Part shown: one piece after another, positions 34,284-44,135 of the stretch
Numbering within the stretch: position 1 is the stretch's first letter
How the letters are laid out: each line of letters begins with the position of its first letter
NCBI GenBank assembly: GCA_045596365.1
Contig: JAZOCE010000024.1
Location: forward strand, 102,822-166,821
Reading direction: 5' to 3'
DNA: 64,000 nucleotides
Origin: RGIG4079 sp045596365
GTDB lineage: Bacteria; Bacteroidota; Bacteroidia; Bacteroidales; Muribaculaceae
Translations under genes and position numbers: made by a program
Notes under the pieces: generated by a model
The model's database searches: none
What the model was told of the DNA's origin: nothing
The model's input: only the letters and a program-made list of their open reading frames with translations

Positions 34284-37200
34284 CTACTTCTTCAATACTT
34301 TAATTGGCGCATTATCATTTACACGCAACATATAATAACCTGCTTCCATATCATCAACAGCAACGGTCATGATTTGTTCGCCTTCGCCGGCAATCTCTTT
34401 TACTTTCACACCTGAAAGCGAATAAATTTCAACCGACTCGATTGCTTCTGCACACTTGATTGTTATCGATACAGTTGCCGGTACTGGATAAACACTGATA
34501 TTTGCGGTCAACTCAATATTTTCCACTCCGGTAGGAAGATTTTCATGTTGCACAGCTGCTGTCAATTCGGCATGTCGTTGTGCATAAATCTTACTATTAC
34601 CTTCTGTTGTGGCTGCAAAGGTTGCTACCTCTGAAACCTTTTGAGGTGTTCCTGCTGCATAGTGAGCAACTATATAATATTTGCGGTCATTAACTTGGTC
34701 AGGTGTCTTTATTTCATACTCTGTTCCGGCTTCTCCTGCATAATAACCCATATAGTATTTTTCAAACCAATATACATCAGGGATATTCTTTGGAGTACCT
34801 TCCACATTTTTAAACTCATATGTTCCGGGGATTTTGCCTCCATAAAGTGCACCACAATCTACATATCCATTTTCGTCGGCAGCAACACCATCCAATGATT
34901 CGCCTTTACCCACATAAAGCATAATATCTTTAATATAGTCAGACTCTACATCTTCATCGGCAGCATATTTACCAACATATTCCTTTCCATCATTTGTCTT
35001 AGCAACGTGTATCGTATAATATGACACTGGTTCTTTTTTTCCTGTTTGCGTGAAATCAGGCACTTGAATATTCATTGACACTTTATATACATCCCAGTAA
35101 GCATCAGCCTTATCAGGAAGGACGGGATTACCCTCTGCATCAAACGAAGGTTCACCTGTATAGTCAGCATCCCAGTCACTCCATTGCAAAGAGCGATAAA
35201 CCACAGCTTGACCTGCAGGAGCCATAGGAACATATGTGTTATCATCTTCAGCAATAGCAGGAGCCGATTGATGTGTTTTACCCACATTATTGCCTGACGC
35301 GCCCTTGAATATTGTTACTACTTGTGCAATATATGAATTAGCTTCTGAACGATCAAGATCTTTATAAAGTACTGAATATGTTGTTGCTCTATCATTGTGA
35401 GGTAAATTGATAACCCCATCTACTTCGCCATCGGCATCTTCACCCTCTGCCGGATACACAACATTGCCATATTTGTCAAACAATGTCAATTGATATTTTT
35501 CAATTTCATATGCATTGTCGGCACCTGCCGTTCCATAACCCTGAATAAGAGGGAATGAAACTACTGCATCAAAGCGGTCAAGTTCAATAGCATCTTCCGG
35601 AACTGCACCCGATTCCGTATCACGATGCAATTCATTTCCATTGGCATCTTTATAAATCGGGAACACATTGATGCTCACCTCAGGCGTAGGGAAAGTATTT
35701 GAAGCGGTGATGCGATACTTTGCAAAGCGAACACCGGGAACATATTGATAGATATACATACATTCAGCATACTGTTGGATATTTTCTTCAGTTATCGTAA
35801 CAGTTTCTGTAGCATTACCTTCGGCATCTGTAGCCAATGTAATTGTCTTCATGGGCCACAACTCTGTTCCATCCATGCGACCAAGCTCAGCATACAGCCA
35901 TACACCATTGGCATTGTTATATTTCGCATCAGACATATCATCTTGTACCATTGTTGCAACAGGTACCACATTAGCCAAATCAGCGCCCTCAGGCCCTTCA
36001 TACACAACTCTGCCGTTTTCTTCGCTAACAGTTTCACGTGTACCGATACCCACATAGAAGTTCCCTGTATTTTGCGAATATTGATTCATCGGTGTTATAA
36101 TAAACAACTCTCCATTAAACTGCAATGTGCAACCACCTGCATTGTTAATTCGTGAACGGGCTTCGTATATTGCCACTTGTTTCCCTTCAGGGTCATCTTG
36201 AGTTTTACCAAGGTTGAAATATCCATTTGAACGAAGATTAAAAATATAATCATCACGTCCATCTACTCCAAACGCATAGTTCTCTTCTCCATGTCTAAAT
36301 GGATCACCTGTAACTGAAGAATTTCCACTAATCGTAAATGCATCTATTGCTGTTGCAGTTACAACACCCACATAATTTCCATTTGCATCTTGAACTGCAT
36401 CTCCGCTCTTAAGTTTTATTCTATATACTGTCTGTTTCAAAGATGGAGCCACATATAATATTGCGCCTTCTTCACTGAACACATCTCCACTCATAGAATA
36501 GTAGTCACATCGATCAATACCATTCCATGTCTGTCCAAGATTATCAGTAAATGTAAGCGATGAAAAATCTACTACATAATGAGTATATGAATTACCATTA
36601 GCATCAGTTGCTGTAGGATTACTATGCCAATCCACATAGCCGTCGTTGTTGTCATCACCGGCTTTTAGAATAATTCCTTGAGCAAAACTTCCATCACCAT
36701 AATTTCCAAAATAGCTACCATAACGTAGGAAGATATTACCGGCATCATCTATAGCGATACCAACATTATGATCGGGAGATGAAAGTTCTTTATATTTTGT
36801 TCCCGGAGTCAATATATTTTCAGTTGCATTTAAAGCAGGATCATTTGCACTAAATCTAATAACACCGCTTGAGGTGGCGTCTTCTTCTTTTTCTTTTCTC
36901 TGTGCTACATACCAATTTCCACGATAATATTCTCCCTGACGATAATAGTTTCGGTCCATTAAATTCTCAAATCCTGATTGTGGATTTACTTTACCATCAC
37001 CGATACCTATTTCGTAATTATAAATTTCTTCAAATTGGTATAGCGGTTTAGCTTCGTCACGTTTTGTTACAAGCACCGTTTTTTCTGCACTTTTACCTCC
37101 TTCAACGGGGTTGCCATTAATCGTCATGCCATCATAATTAGCCCTGACATAATAGGTATGCTCACGACCGGGAGACGCATTATAATCCACGAAGTTAAAT

Positions 37201-38969
37201 AACTGCAATGAATTTTCTGATATCTTCACACCATCACGATACACATCATAGGATGTAGGTTGGTTCCCATACCCATCATAATTCCAAAATAACTGAACTT
37301 TTTGATACCCTTCATAATGCTTAACTCCTTCAGCGCCTTGATATGTTAACCAAGTAGGACTGAATGATATCCATTCGGGTGTTACCTCTCCCAACGTCTC
37401 ATTATTGGCATAGTCATTTCCATCAACAGGGACTACTTTATATTGATAAGTTCGTTCATAGAATTTATTTTCGTGATTAAGATATTTTACATCGGAATGA
37501 GTATATTCTGTTACTCCGGTTTCAGTTGTACCGAGTTCAATCCATGATGACCAATTATCAAAATCAATCTGTACATTATTAACATCGCCATAGGTATATG
37601 GAGTTCTGCGATAATAAATTTTATATTGTGTAGTTTCAGGATTTTCACTCACAGCGTCCCATGTAATCATAGCATCCTGATGTCCATCATGTTTCTCAAG
37701 AGTTGCTACTACTTGCGATATTGGATTTGCAATATTACCTTCGGCGTTGATAGTGAATTTTGCAAACCCGACACTTTGGCAATAAGTATAAAGATGTAAT
37801 TGCTTGTGATTTGGGTCAAGTTCAAATTCACACCATGTATCAATATTTGCGTCATCATCACCATCTAAATCTGTGAATGTAACATCATTACCTACACCAT
37901 TTGCCACAAATGAGCCTGTCATTGCATTGATATTATAGGCAATACTTCCGTTCCCGGAAATATCATCAGTATTCATGTCAATGATATTTAATTGACCATC
38001 ACGAATTCCACCATAAGTTGCATTTGCCCATTGGTCAAGCACCAAGATTTTATGTCCATGGAAATTGAAGATATTGCTTGCATGTAATTTATAATTGGTC
38101 CCTCTGATCACTTGTACAACTTGCATAACATTGTCAACAAGTTTACAATCATAGACACCTGTCTCATTTTGAAGCAAGAAACAGTTATTGCCATAAGGCT
38201 TGATGCGACTTTCATGAAATTCGCCTGTAGGAGTTACAAATCCATCACCTGAAATTGAATACACATCTTGCTTAGTGGCAGTTTGAGTTCCATCAACGTT
38301 TTCAATAGTGATGCGCACGACCTCAACACCATCGGTAAACCACATATAACCTGTTCCATCATATACGTTACCCGAAGCATAGAAGAAATCAGTACGACCT
38401 AATAGTCCCGTATACCAATCCGGTTTAGCTGTAATTTGATTTAATTCCTTCGTATAAACTCCTAAGGGAATAGTTTTGCGAGTATCAACACTCACTGCTA
38501 CACCATATTCACCAGAGTTCTTTAATACCGCAATAGAACCAATCTTGCAATCACAGTTAGATGTATAAGCGTATATAATATTACCGTTATCATCGGCTGC
38601 TATCCCTCGACCTGAAGAGCCTAAACCACAACCGGAGTCTAACGCACCGCGTGTTTGGAATCCACCATAACTATTGTAAACCTCAATCTGATTATTAGAC
38701 TGATTATTCCAATAAGGTTGACCTGGAGTAATTGCATAAATTACACCATTTGATACCGCAATTTGCTTTGCGGCATTGCCATCACGATACAACATATAAC
38801 CCCCATCAAATTCAGAGCCAAAAGCTAAATATGTAGCAGGAGTAAATGCTTGACCGGCAAGCTTGGTTGTTATCGTCCAATCACTTGGATCATCTGCAGC
38901 TACTACGCGTGGAGCAGAGATAAGCAACATCAACAGCAATAAAAAGTTTAGGAACTTGTGCTTCATCAT
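34284..38969 (-). CDS. 1561-residue T9SS-secreted surface protein with FN3-like domains
   Basis: The mature start is MMKHKFLNFLLLLMLLIS, a signal peptide, at 38969. An open frame continuing up to 39074 is excluded because a promoter box lies at 39031. The N-terminal 400 residues contain beta-propeller-like repeats (DDNGNIIYAYTS, ISGDGFVTPTGEF). Two fibronectin-III-like domains follow at about 420-525 and 550-630, then a second long region with similar sandwich patterns. The last 80 residues (ISVYPVPATVSITI ... GYYMLRVNDNAPIKVLKK) are a type A T9SS sorting domain. It is therefore exported across the outer membrane and probably attached to the cell surface. Ligand unknown. Confidence 0.85.
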   Translation of the reverse strand: MMKHKFLNFLLLLMLLISAPRVVAADDPSDWTITTKLAGQAFTPATYLAFGSEFDGGYMLYRDGNAAKQIAVSNGVIYAITPGQPYWNNQSNNQIEVYNSYGGFQTRGALDSGCGLGSSGRGIAADDNGNIIYAYTSNCDCKIGSIAVLKNSGEYGVAVSVDTRKTIPLGVYTKELNQITAKPDWYTGLLGRTDFFYASGNVYDGTGYMWFTDGVEVVRITIENVDGTQTATKQDVYSISGDGFVTPTGEFHESRIKPYGNNCFLLQNETGVYDCKLVDNVMQVVQVIRGTNYKLHASNIFNFHGHKILVLDQWANATYGGIRDGQLNIIDMNTDDISGNGSIAYNINAMTGSFVANGVGNDVTFTDLDGDDDANIDTWCEFELDPNHKQLHLYTYCQSVGFAKFTINAEGNIANPISQVVATLEKHDGHQDAMITWDAVSENPETTQYKIYYRRTPYTYGDVNNVQIDFDNWSSWIELGTTETGVTEYTHSDVKYLNHENKFYERTYQYKVVPVDGNDYANNETLGEVTPEWISFSPTWLTYQGAEGVKHYEGYQKVQLFWNYDGYGNQPTSYDVYRDGVKISENSLQLFNFVDYNASPGREHTYYVRANYDGMTINGNPVEGGKSAEKTVLVTKRDEAKPLYQFEEIYNYEIGIGDGKVNPQSGFENLMDRNYYRQGEYYRGNWYVAQRKEKEEDATSSGVIRFSANDPALNATENILTPGTKYKELSSPDHNVGIAIDDAGNIFLRYGSYFGNYGDGSFAQGIILKAGDDNNDGYVDWHSNPTATDANGNSYTHYVVDFSSLTFTDNLGQTWNGIDRCDYYSMSGDVFSEEGAILYVAPSLKQTVYRIKLKSGDAVQDANGNYVGVVTATAIDAFTISGNSSVTGDPFRHGEENYAFGVDGRDDYIFNLRSNGYFNLGKTQDDPEGKQVAIYEARSRINNAGGCTLQFNGELFIITPMNQYSQNTGNFYVGIGTRETVSEENGRVVYEGPEGADLANVVPVATMVQDDMSDAKYNNANGVWLYAELGRMDGTELWPMKTITLATDAEGNATETVTITEENIQQYAECMYIYQYVPGVRFAKYRITASNTFPTPEVSINVFPIYKDANGNELHRDTESGAVPEDAIELDRFDAVVSFPLIQGYGTAGADNAYEIEKYQLTLFDKYGNVVYPAEGEDADGEVDGVINLPHNDRATTYSVLYKDLDRSEANSYIAQVVTIFKGASGNNVGKTHQSAPAIAEDDNTYVPMAPAGQAVVYRSLQWSDWDADYTGEPSFDAEGNPVLPDKADAYWDVYKVSMNIQVPDFTQTGKKEPVSYYTIHVAKTNDGKEYVGKYAADEDVESDYIKDIMLYVGKGESLDGVAADENGYVDCGALYGGKIPGTYEFKNVEGTPKNIPDVYWFEKYYMGYYAGEAGTEYEIKTPDQVNDRKYYIVAHYAAGTPQKVSEVATFAATTEGNSKIYAQRHAELTAAVQHENLPTGVENIELTANISVYPVPATVSITIKCAEAIESVEIYSLSGVKVKEIAGEGEQIMTVAVDDMEAGYYMLRVNDNAPIKVLKK

Positions 38970-39030
38970 AATAATTTTCAAATTGTATATATTATTTTTT
39001 GTATTTTTCTTAGTCTCATAAATGGAATTG

Positions 39031-39038
39031 CAAATATA
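39031..39038 (-). promoter_or_regulatory. Minus-7 box (TATATTTG) of the large T9SS gene
   Basis: TATATTTG on the minus strand with a TTG about 19 bases upstream gives a 61-base leader and confirms the start at 38969. Confidence 0.65.
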
Positions 39039-39327
39039 TACACTAATATATATAGAACAATACGATGTTAACATATTTATTAAAATATTTTATTTACCCC
39101 CCCTATTTTTATAATTTATTTCATAGCATTAACTATTTTAAACTTTATTTTTATCGACGTTTGCTCCTATTTCAAGCTATTAATATCAATCTTTTTTGTT
39201 TTTTATTTCTTATTAACATGATTGCATATTTATGCAATTATTCATAACCTCATGTGTTAATTTGAATAGTTCTCATCTTTTATCTTTCATTTATCCCTTA
39301 TCTTTTTTCTTTTTTCCTCTTTCTTGC

Positions 39328-39335
39328 TATCTTTG
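39328..39335 (+). promoter_or_regulatory. Minus-7 box (TATCTTTG) of the acetyltransferase gene
   Basis: The box is an exact TATCTTTG, 21 bases before the ATG at 39357. No TTTG minus-33 is clear. Confidence 0.65.
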
Positions 39336-39356
39336 TGGTAATAAAGACATATTATT

Positions 39357-40019
39357 ATGTCTTTTAAGGCAATAATAAATATTACCTATATGAAATTTGA
39401 AACGCATACAATCATGGGCTCCGAGGTACGCATCCCTATCCCAGAGGGGTATGGCGATTGCGTAAAACTGATAAAGTCAGATAGCTATCGGCACAATGGA
39501 CGCAATGACTCGATGTTCAAAATATGGATAGGAAGTTTCACGCGCACATCAATGGGTTTCTCAATATGGTACAGACTAAGCCAACACAAAGGGTGGGCAT
39601 ACCCCTTTATTAAATTTATGCTTAACCGCTACAAACTCAAATGTGGTCTATTTATTCCTGCAAAGACGCGAATAGGATATGGCATGTACATTCAACATTG
39701 CTTTGGGATAGTGATAAATTCTACTGCAATAGTAGGGAATAATAGTCATTTCAGCCAATTTACCAGCATCGGGGCAAACACACCACAAGCAGCAAAGGTG
39801 GGAGACAACGTGTACTTTGGTCCCGGATCAATAGTTATTGACAATGTCGAAATTGGGACAGGAGCATGTATAGGCGGCGGAGCTGTCGTTGTGAAAAATG
39901 TTAACGGAAATGCTGTTGTAGGAGGAGTGCCGGCTAAAGAGCTAAACACTTCACCTCACCCCGAATATATCCGCCACCCATATAAAGAGGAGTGGCTAAA
40001 TATCAAACGAAAGGACTAA
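39357..40019 (+). CDS. Hexapeptide-repeat acetyltransferase, serine acetyltransferase-like
   Basis: This 220-residue protein has an N-terminal helical segment and a left-handed beta-helix of hexapeptide repeats from about residue 100 (IGYGMYIQHCFGIVINSTAIVGNNS, residues 105-129), with GGGAVVVKNV and VVGGVPAKEL at the end. The architecture matches CysE/NeuD-like O-acetyltransferases using acetyl-CoA. A second in-frame ATG at 39390 could be the true start. It is 4 bases before the GT39 gene, so both may decorate a cell-surface glycan. Confidence 0.83.
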   Translation: MSFKAIINITYMKFETHTIMGSEVRIPIPEGYGDCVKLIKSDSYRHNGRNDSMFKIWIGSFTRTSMGFSIWYRLSQHKGWAYPFIKFMLNRYKLKCGLFIPAKTRIGYGMYIQHCFGIVINSTAIVGNNSHFSQFTSIGANTPQAAKVGDNVYFGPGSIVIDNVEIGTGACIGGGAVVVKNVNGNAVVGGVPAKELNTSPHPEYIRHPYKEEWLNIKRKD

Positions 40020-40023
40020 CAAT

Positions 40024-41748
40024 ATGCGATTTAATGCACTTAAACAAGAGAAAAACTATTGGTGGATATTAATTATCCTGCTCATAATAACATTTATACC
40101 TTTCTTGGGCGAAGCTATATATAACACCAAGGGAGAACCTCGCGAGGCTATTGTCGCTGTATCAATGTTGCAACAGGACAACTGGATTCTGCCTGAAAGT
40201 TGCGGTGGGGACATTCCTTATAAGCCACCATTCTTTGCGTGGTGCATTGCCACCGTGTCGTTACTATTTGGGGGTGAAGTAACCGAATTTAGTTCACGTG
40301 TACCATCGGCCATTGCTATGATTGTCTTGACAATGGTAGGGTTCCGTTTTTATAGCCGTCGTGCATCAAAATTTGTAGCGTTTGCGATGACTTTGATTAC
40401 TATGACGGCTTTTGAAGTGTATCGAGCAGCCTATGCCTGTCGCGTGGATATGGTATTGACAATGTTTATAGTAACATCACTCTATGCTCTTTATCACCAC
40501 TATGAGCGAGGAGCGAAAGGAATATCATGGATTGCAATACTACTAATGAGCGGTGGGGTACTGACAAAAGGTCCCATAGCCATCATATTGCCATGCCTTG
40601 TAATGGGGGTATTCTACTTACTGAGAGGCGTAGGCTTCTGGCGCACGTTTGCTCAATTCGTTGTATCGGGATTATTGGCATGTGTGATACCCGCAATGTG
40701 GTACATAGCAGCTTATCAACAAGGTGGCGAGCATTTCTTAGACCTTGTAAAAGAAGAGAATATTGACCGCTTCCTTGGCAAGATGAGCTATGAATCTCAC
40801 GTCAACCCCATACATTACAATTTTGTAACCGTCATATCAGGGATGTTGCCTTATACCTTATTGGCAATATTCTCATTATTTTCTATAAAATATCACTCTC
40901 CTTTCCACAAAGGAGAAAGGGCAAAAGAGCTGTTTTCGCGCTTCAAGAGATGGATTAACAAAATGGACGATGTGAAGCTATTCTCATTGCTTTCGTTAGT
41001 GCTTATTTTCACATTTTACTGCATTCCCAAAAGCAAACGCAGTGTGTATCTTCTTCCTATATATCCATTCATTGCCTACTATCTCACATTATATATAATG
41101 TATTTGGCTCGAAAGGGAGCAAAATCTCTAAAGGTGTTTTCTTGGGTTATAACATCACTGGCAATCGCTGTTGTAGCTGCAATTGTTATTATTAAGTTAG
41201 GAGTTATTCCCGATACAATTTTCAGCGGGAAACGTGCTGTCGAAAACATTGCTTTTCTGCATGGACTTGAAAACATCGAGTTATCTTTTGTGAATATTGC
41301 CTTGTTCCTTTCCTTAATTTCCATGATTGTTATATCAATCAAAAATCAACGAGGCTGTTTCCACTCAGGAATAATGGCAATATTCACAATTTTAACTCTA
41401 TACTGGAATTTCTCAGCCTATCTCCAACCGGCTGTGCTAAACACCAAGAGCGACTATCCAGTGGCTCAATTGATAAAAGAGATTGTTCCCGAAGGAGAAG
41501 TATATTCGTTTATCGATGACGATTATCTCCGTTTCTATACAATAAATTTCTATATCGGCGATCGTGTAAAACTATTTGACAAGGAATTACCTGAGAAGGG
41601 TGTACTGATTGTAGGAGAAAAGGATATGGACCTACTAATCGAAAAATATGAGGACAAATATGAATTTGCCTCTATATTCCGAAGCGACCGACGCAGTTGC
41701 GACCGACGCCAACCAATCATCCTTCTACAATTTAACCAGACAAAATAG
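40024..41748 (+). CDS. GT39-family (ArnT-like) glycosyltransferase
   Basis: The 574-residue protein has about eleven membrane helices and the N-terminal periplasmic loop with KGEPREAIVAVSMLQQDNW, the Arg/Glu motif of ArnT and protein O-mannosyltransferases, followed by a soluble C-terminal domain. Enzymes of this group move a sugar or aminoarabinose from undecaprenyl phosphate to lipid A or protein in the periplasm. The substrate cannot be read off. It is in operon with an acetyltransferase and ends at a terminator at 41866. Confidence 0.88.
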   Translation: MRFNALKQEKNYWWILIILLIITFIPFLGEAIYNTKGEPREAIVAVSMLQQDNWILPESCGGDIPYKPPFFAWCIATVSLLFGGEVTEFSSRVPSAIAMIVLTMVGFRFYSRRASKFVAFAMTLITMTAFEVYRAAYACRVDMVLTMFIVTSLYALYHHYERGAKGISWIAILLMSGGVLTKGPIAIILPCLVMGVFYLLRGVGFWRTFAQFVVSGLLACVIPAMWYIAAYQQGGEHFLDLVKEENIDRFLGKMSYESHVNPIHYNFVTVISGMLPYTLLAIFSLFSIKYHSPFHKGERAKELFSRFKRWINKMDDVKLFSLLSLVLIFTFYCIPKSKRSVYLLPIYPFIAYYLTLYIMYLARKGAKSLKVFSWVITSLAIAVVAAIVIIKLGVIPDTIFSGKRAVENIAFLHGLENIELSFVNIALFLSLISMIVISIKNQRGCFHSGIMAIFTILTLYWNFSAYLQPAVLNTKSDYPVAQLIKEIVPEGEVYSFIDDDYLRFYTINFYIGDRVKLFDKELPEKGVLIVGEKDMDLLIEKYEDKYEFASIFRSDRRSCDRRQPIILLQFNQTK

Positions 41749-41865
41749 CACAGTTGCCGAGAACAAAATGAGAAAGGAAAAACTTTGTCATATTATCTTT
41801 CTCCTCTTTCCTTTTTAATTTCTTCTCTTTCCTTTCATTATACCCCTCAGTCCTTCGGAGAGGTT

Positions 41866-41887
41866 ATGGCGAAACTCGCCATTTTTT
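41866..41887 (+). terminator. Terminator after the GT39 gene
   Basis: A 7-bp stem (41866-41872 with 41876-41882) has a 3-base loop followed by TTTTT. A second small hairpin with CCTC/GAGG arms lies just upstream at 41844-41863. Confidence 0.82.
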
Positions 41888-41927
41888 CATCTTTAAACTT
41901 TTCTCTTTAATTTTTCCTTTTTTTTCG

Positions 41928-41935
41928 TATCTTTG
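41928..41935 (+). promoter_or_regulatory. Minus-7 box (TATCTTTG) for the YhhQ-like gene
   Basis: The box is an exact TATCTTTG, 20 bases before the ATG at 41956. No obvious minus-33. Confidence 0.65.
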
Positions 41936-41955
41936 CAGCGAAATTAAGCTACATT

Positions 41956-42627
41956 ATGGATAAGGTATCGGAAAACCCTTTCAAAAACCGAAAAATTGAC
42001 ATCACTCCGTTGATGGTGGTTACAAGCTTGTTTGTAACCCTATATCTCGCTTCAAACATCATGGCAGTCAAGGTAATAGGTCTTGCCGACCTATTCTATT
42101 TTGATGCCGGAACAATCACTTTCCCCTTTGCTTACATGCTCGGCGATGTCCTCACAGAAATATGGGGATACCGTACTACTCGCAAAATCATTTGGCTCAC
42201 ATTTGTCTGCAACATCATTTTGGTGGCATGTACCCAAGTGGGTGTGTGGCTACCCTCTCCCGAGTATCTAAATGAAACAGCAAATTCCTATAACCACATT
42301 TTCAACTACGTGCCTCGCATTGTGCTCGGCTCATTGGCAGGATTTCTGCTTGGCGAGTTGTCAAACGCATGGTTCATGGAGAAGATAAAAATCAAGACTC
42401 GCGAACGATGGTTGTGGTTGCGCACGATAGGCAGCTCTGCAATAGGATACCTATTTGACACTCTACCATTTGTGTTGATTGCATTCCTCGGTGTTGTTTC
42501 TACACGCGAGCTACTCATGATGCTTGCGTTCCAATATTGCGCAAAACTACTGATTGAAGCGGTATTTGGCACTCCTCTTGCCTATGCCACTATCCATTAT
42601 ATTAAAAGACGTCTCAAAGATGCCTAA
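41956..42627 (+). CDS. YhhQ/VUT-family transporter, likely queuosine precursor importer
   Basis: This 223-residue protein has about six membrane segments and the family signature GTITFPFAYMLGDVLTEIWGYR. Members of the family (COG1738, YhhQ) import preQ0 and preQ1, precursors of the tRNA base queuine. The next gene, a radical SAM enzyme, overlaps its end by 8 bases, so they form one operon. Confidence 0.87.
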   Translation: MDKVSENPFKNRKIDITPLMVVTSLFVTLYLASNIMAVKVIGLADLFYFDAGTITFPFAYMLGDVLTEIWGYRTTRKIIWLTFVCNIILVACTQVGVWLPSPEYLNETANSYNHIFNYVPRIVLGSLAGFLLGELSNAWFMEKIKIKTRERWLWLRTIGSSAIGYLFDTLPFVLIAFLGVVSTRELLMMLAFQYCAKLLIEAVFGTPLAYATIHYIKRRLKDA

Positions 42628-43312
42628 CATGGAGCGTTACTCCCTCATAACCAATAAATTCCCTCGTGAATTTATTTTATTGCAAGGCACAGGTTGTCGC
42701 TGGCGTAAATGCACATTTTGCGACTACTACTCCGACGTGAGCGACAACCCCTTTGAGACCAATCGCTATGTGTTGCAACAAGTAACCGGACAATATGGCA
42801 TACTCGACATCATAAACTCCGGCTCAGCCATCGAACTTGACTCCGACACCATCACCCTTATTAAAGAGGTTGTAAAAGAGAAACAAATACACACATTGTG
42901 GTTTGAGGCGCACTACATGTACCGCCACCACCTTGCCTCATTTGCCCGGCAGTTTGCCCCGGCAAAGGTAAAGTTCCGCTGTGGCATTGAGACTTTTGAT
43001 ATAGAGCTACGCAATCGTTGGAATAAAGGCATCTCCCCAAATGTTACCCCCGAAGATATTGCACAACACTTCCAAGGTGTGTGCTTGCTATGCTGCACCC
43101 AAGGGGAGACTAAGGATCATATCATAAATGATATAACAGTTGCTCAACAATATTTTGAGTATATGAGCGTAAATCTCTTTTGCAACAACGAGACCTCACT
43201 AAAAAGAGACGAGGAACTCGCTCGATGGTTTGAGCAAGAACTATACCCCACTCTCAAGGACAACCCCAAAATCGAGATCCTCCTCAACAACACCGCCCTC
43301 GGAGTGGGTTAA
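42620..43312 (+). CDS. Small radical SAM protein with CX4CX2C cluster motif, candidate queuine-salvage enzyme
   Basis: The frame starting at the ATG at 42620 encodes 230 residues with a radical SAM iron-sulfur motif in GCRWRKCTFCDYY: Cys26, Cys31 and Cys34. This is spaced CX4CX2C rather than the usual CX3CX2C. There is no SPASM or B12 domain. A second ATG at 42629 would give a slightly shorter start. Its overlap with a YhhQ-type transporter suggests it acts on queuine precursors. A radical SAM queuine lyase (QueL) is known in gut Clostridioides. Whether this is the Bacteroidales counterpart is inference. Confidence 0.8.
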   Translation: MPNMERYSLITNKFPREFILLQGTGCRWRKCTFCDYYSDVSDNPFETNRYVLQQVTGQYGILDIINSGSAIELDSDTITLIKEVVKEKQIHTLWFEAHYMYRHHLASFARQFAPAKVKFRCGIETFDIELRNRWNKGISPNVTPEDIAQHFQGVCLLCCTQGETKDHIINDITVAQQYFEYMSVNLFCNNETSLKRDEELARWFEQELYPTLKDNPKIEILLNNTALGVG

Positions 43313-43359
43313 ACAAGAGTAAAGAGGAAATCTCCATTCTCAACTTTCATTTTTCAACT

Positions 43360-43833
43360 CTAATTTCTTAGGGTGCGCTGTTCAAATGCTGTGAAAGCAT
43401 CGATCCATTCCGTAGAGATGGGAGCCGATTGAGCTGTTTTCAGATCAAAGCCCGCCATGATAGTATGCCCTATACATTTGACCTCTCCGGTCTTGGAATT
43501 TACGATGCGCTGTTCGAGTTTAAAACTACGTTCTGATACCGATGTTACCGCTGTCATTACCTCAAGAGGCTCATGAAAATAGGAAGGAGCAAAAAAATCG
43601 CAATTAATGTTTACTATAACAACATTTATCTGCTTCCAGTCAATGCGTTGAGGTAATACTGCCTTAAAATAACTCGCCTTGCCAAGATCCATGAACTCCA
43701 TGTAAACACTATTGTTCAGATGTCCAAGCATATCAATGTCATTGAAACGCATCTGCACAGGTATGCTATGACGAAAAGCAAATTGAGGAGCAGGCACTCG
43801 TGGATTGGTTGAAGCAGGTATATTGGAATTCAT
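43360..43833 (-). CDS. Hotdog-fold acyl-CoA thioesterase (4HBT family)
   Basis: The 157-residue protein has the hotdog fold with the 4-hydroxybenzoyl-CoA thioesterase pattern VQMRFNDIDMLGHLNNSVYMEFMD, where Asp and His line the active site. It hydrolyses an acyl-CoA or acyl-ACP thioester; substrate unknown. It is the last gene after recF and DUF721, 11 bases downstream of the latter. Confidence 0.85.
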   Translation of the reverse strand: MNSNIPASTNPRVPAPQFAFRHSIPVQMRFNDIDMLGHLNNSVYMEFMDLGKASYFKAVLPQRIDWKQINVVIVNINCDFFAPSYFHEPLEVMTAVTSVSERSFKLEQRIVNSKTGEVKCIGHTIMAGFDLKTAQSAPISTEWIDAFTAFEQRTLRN

Positions 43834-43844
43834 ACTTATTCAGT

Positions 43845-44135
43845 TTAATGGATTACTATTCGGTTAATAACATTCGCTCCGGCTGCTTTGTTCAGCTCTT
43901 CTATGAGATGCGAACGCATGTATTGCAGTTCGTTTTTTAAAGAAGCCGATGAGATAAAGACATGTAACGCTCCCGATTCAACAAAACGACGTGTAGTATA
44001 ACGATTTATCCCGGGACCGACAATCTCAGGCCACAAGTAACTGATTTTCTGTTCATTCAGAGAGGAGCTGATTTCATTTTCTTTCAGCGCTTTCTCTATT
44101 ATATTACCTATCAGTTCGGGATAACGACGTTTCAT
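43845..44135 (-). CDS. DUF721 protein (DciA-like)
   Basis: At 96 residues this small DUF721 protein matches DciA-type proteins, which load the replicative helicase in bacteria lacking DnaC. Its placement, overlapping the stop of recF by 4 bases (ATGA), supports a DNA replication or repair role. It has the family segment SYLWPEIVGPGINRYT with WxxxVGxxxxxxT-like spacing. A helicase-loading role is inferred. Confidence 0.82.
   Translation of the reverse strand: MKRRYPELIGNIIEKALKENEISSSLNEQKISYLWPEIVGPGINRYTTRRFVESGALHVFISSASLKNELQYMRSHLIEELNKAAGANVINRIVIH

Larger units (their letters stand above)
38970..39356. other. 387-base divergent intergenic region
   Basis: It holds the T9SS gene promoter (39031-39038) and the promoter of the acetyltransferase gene (39328-39335). 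The rest is very AT-rich, with a short run of C near 39105. I see no further gene, hairpin or RNA in it. Confidence 0.6.

Noticed and set aside
38970..39074. 35-residue N-terminal extension of the large T9SS protein
   Set aside because: The extension lies over the promoter at 39031 and hides the signal peptide that starts at 38969.
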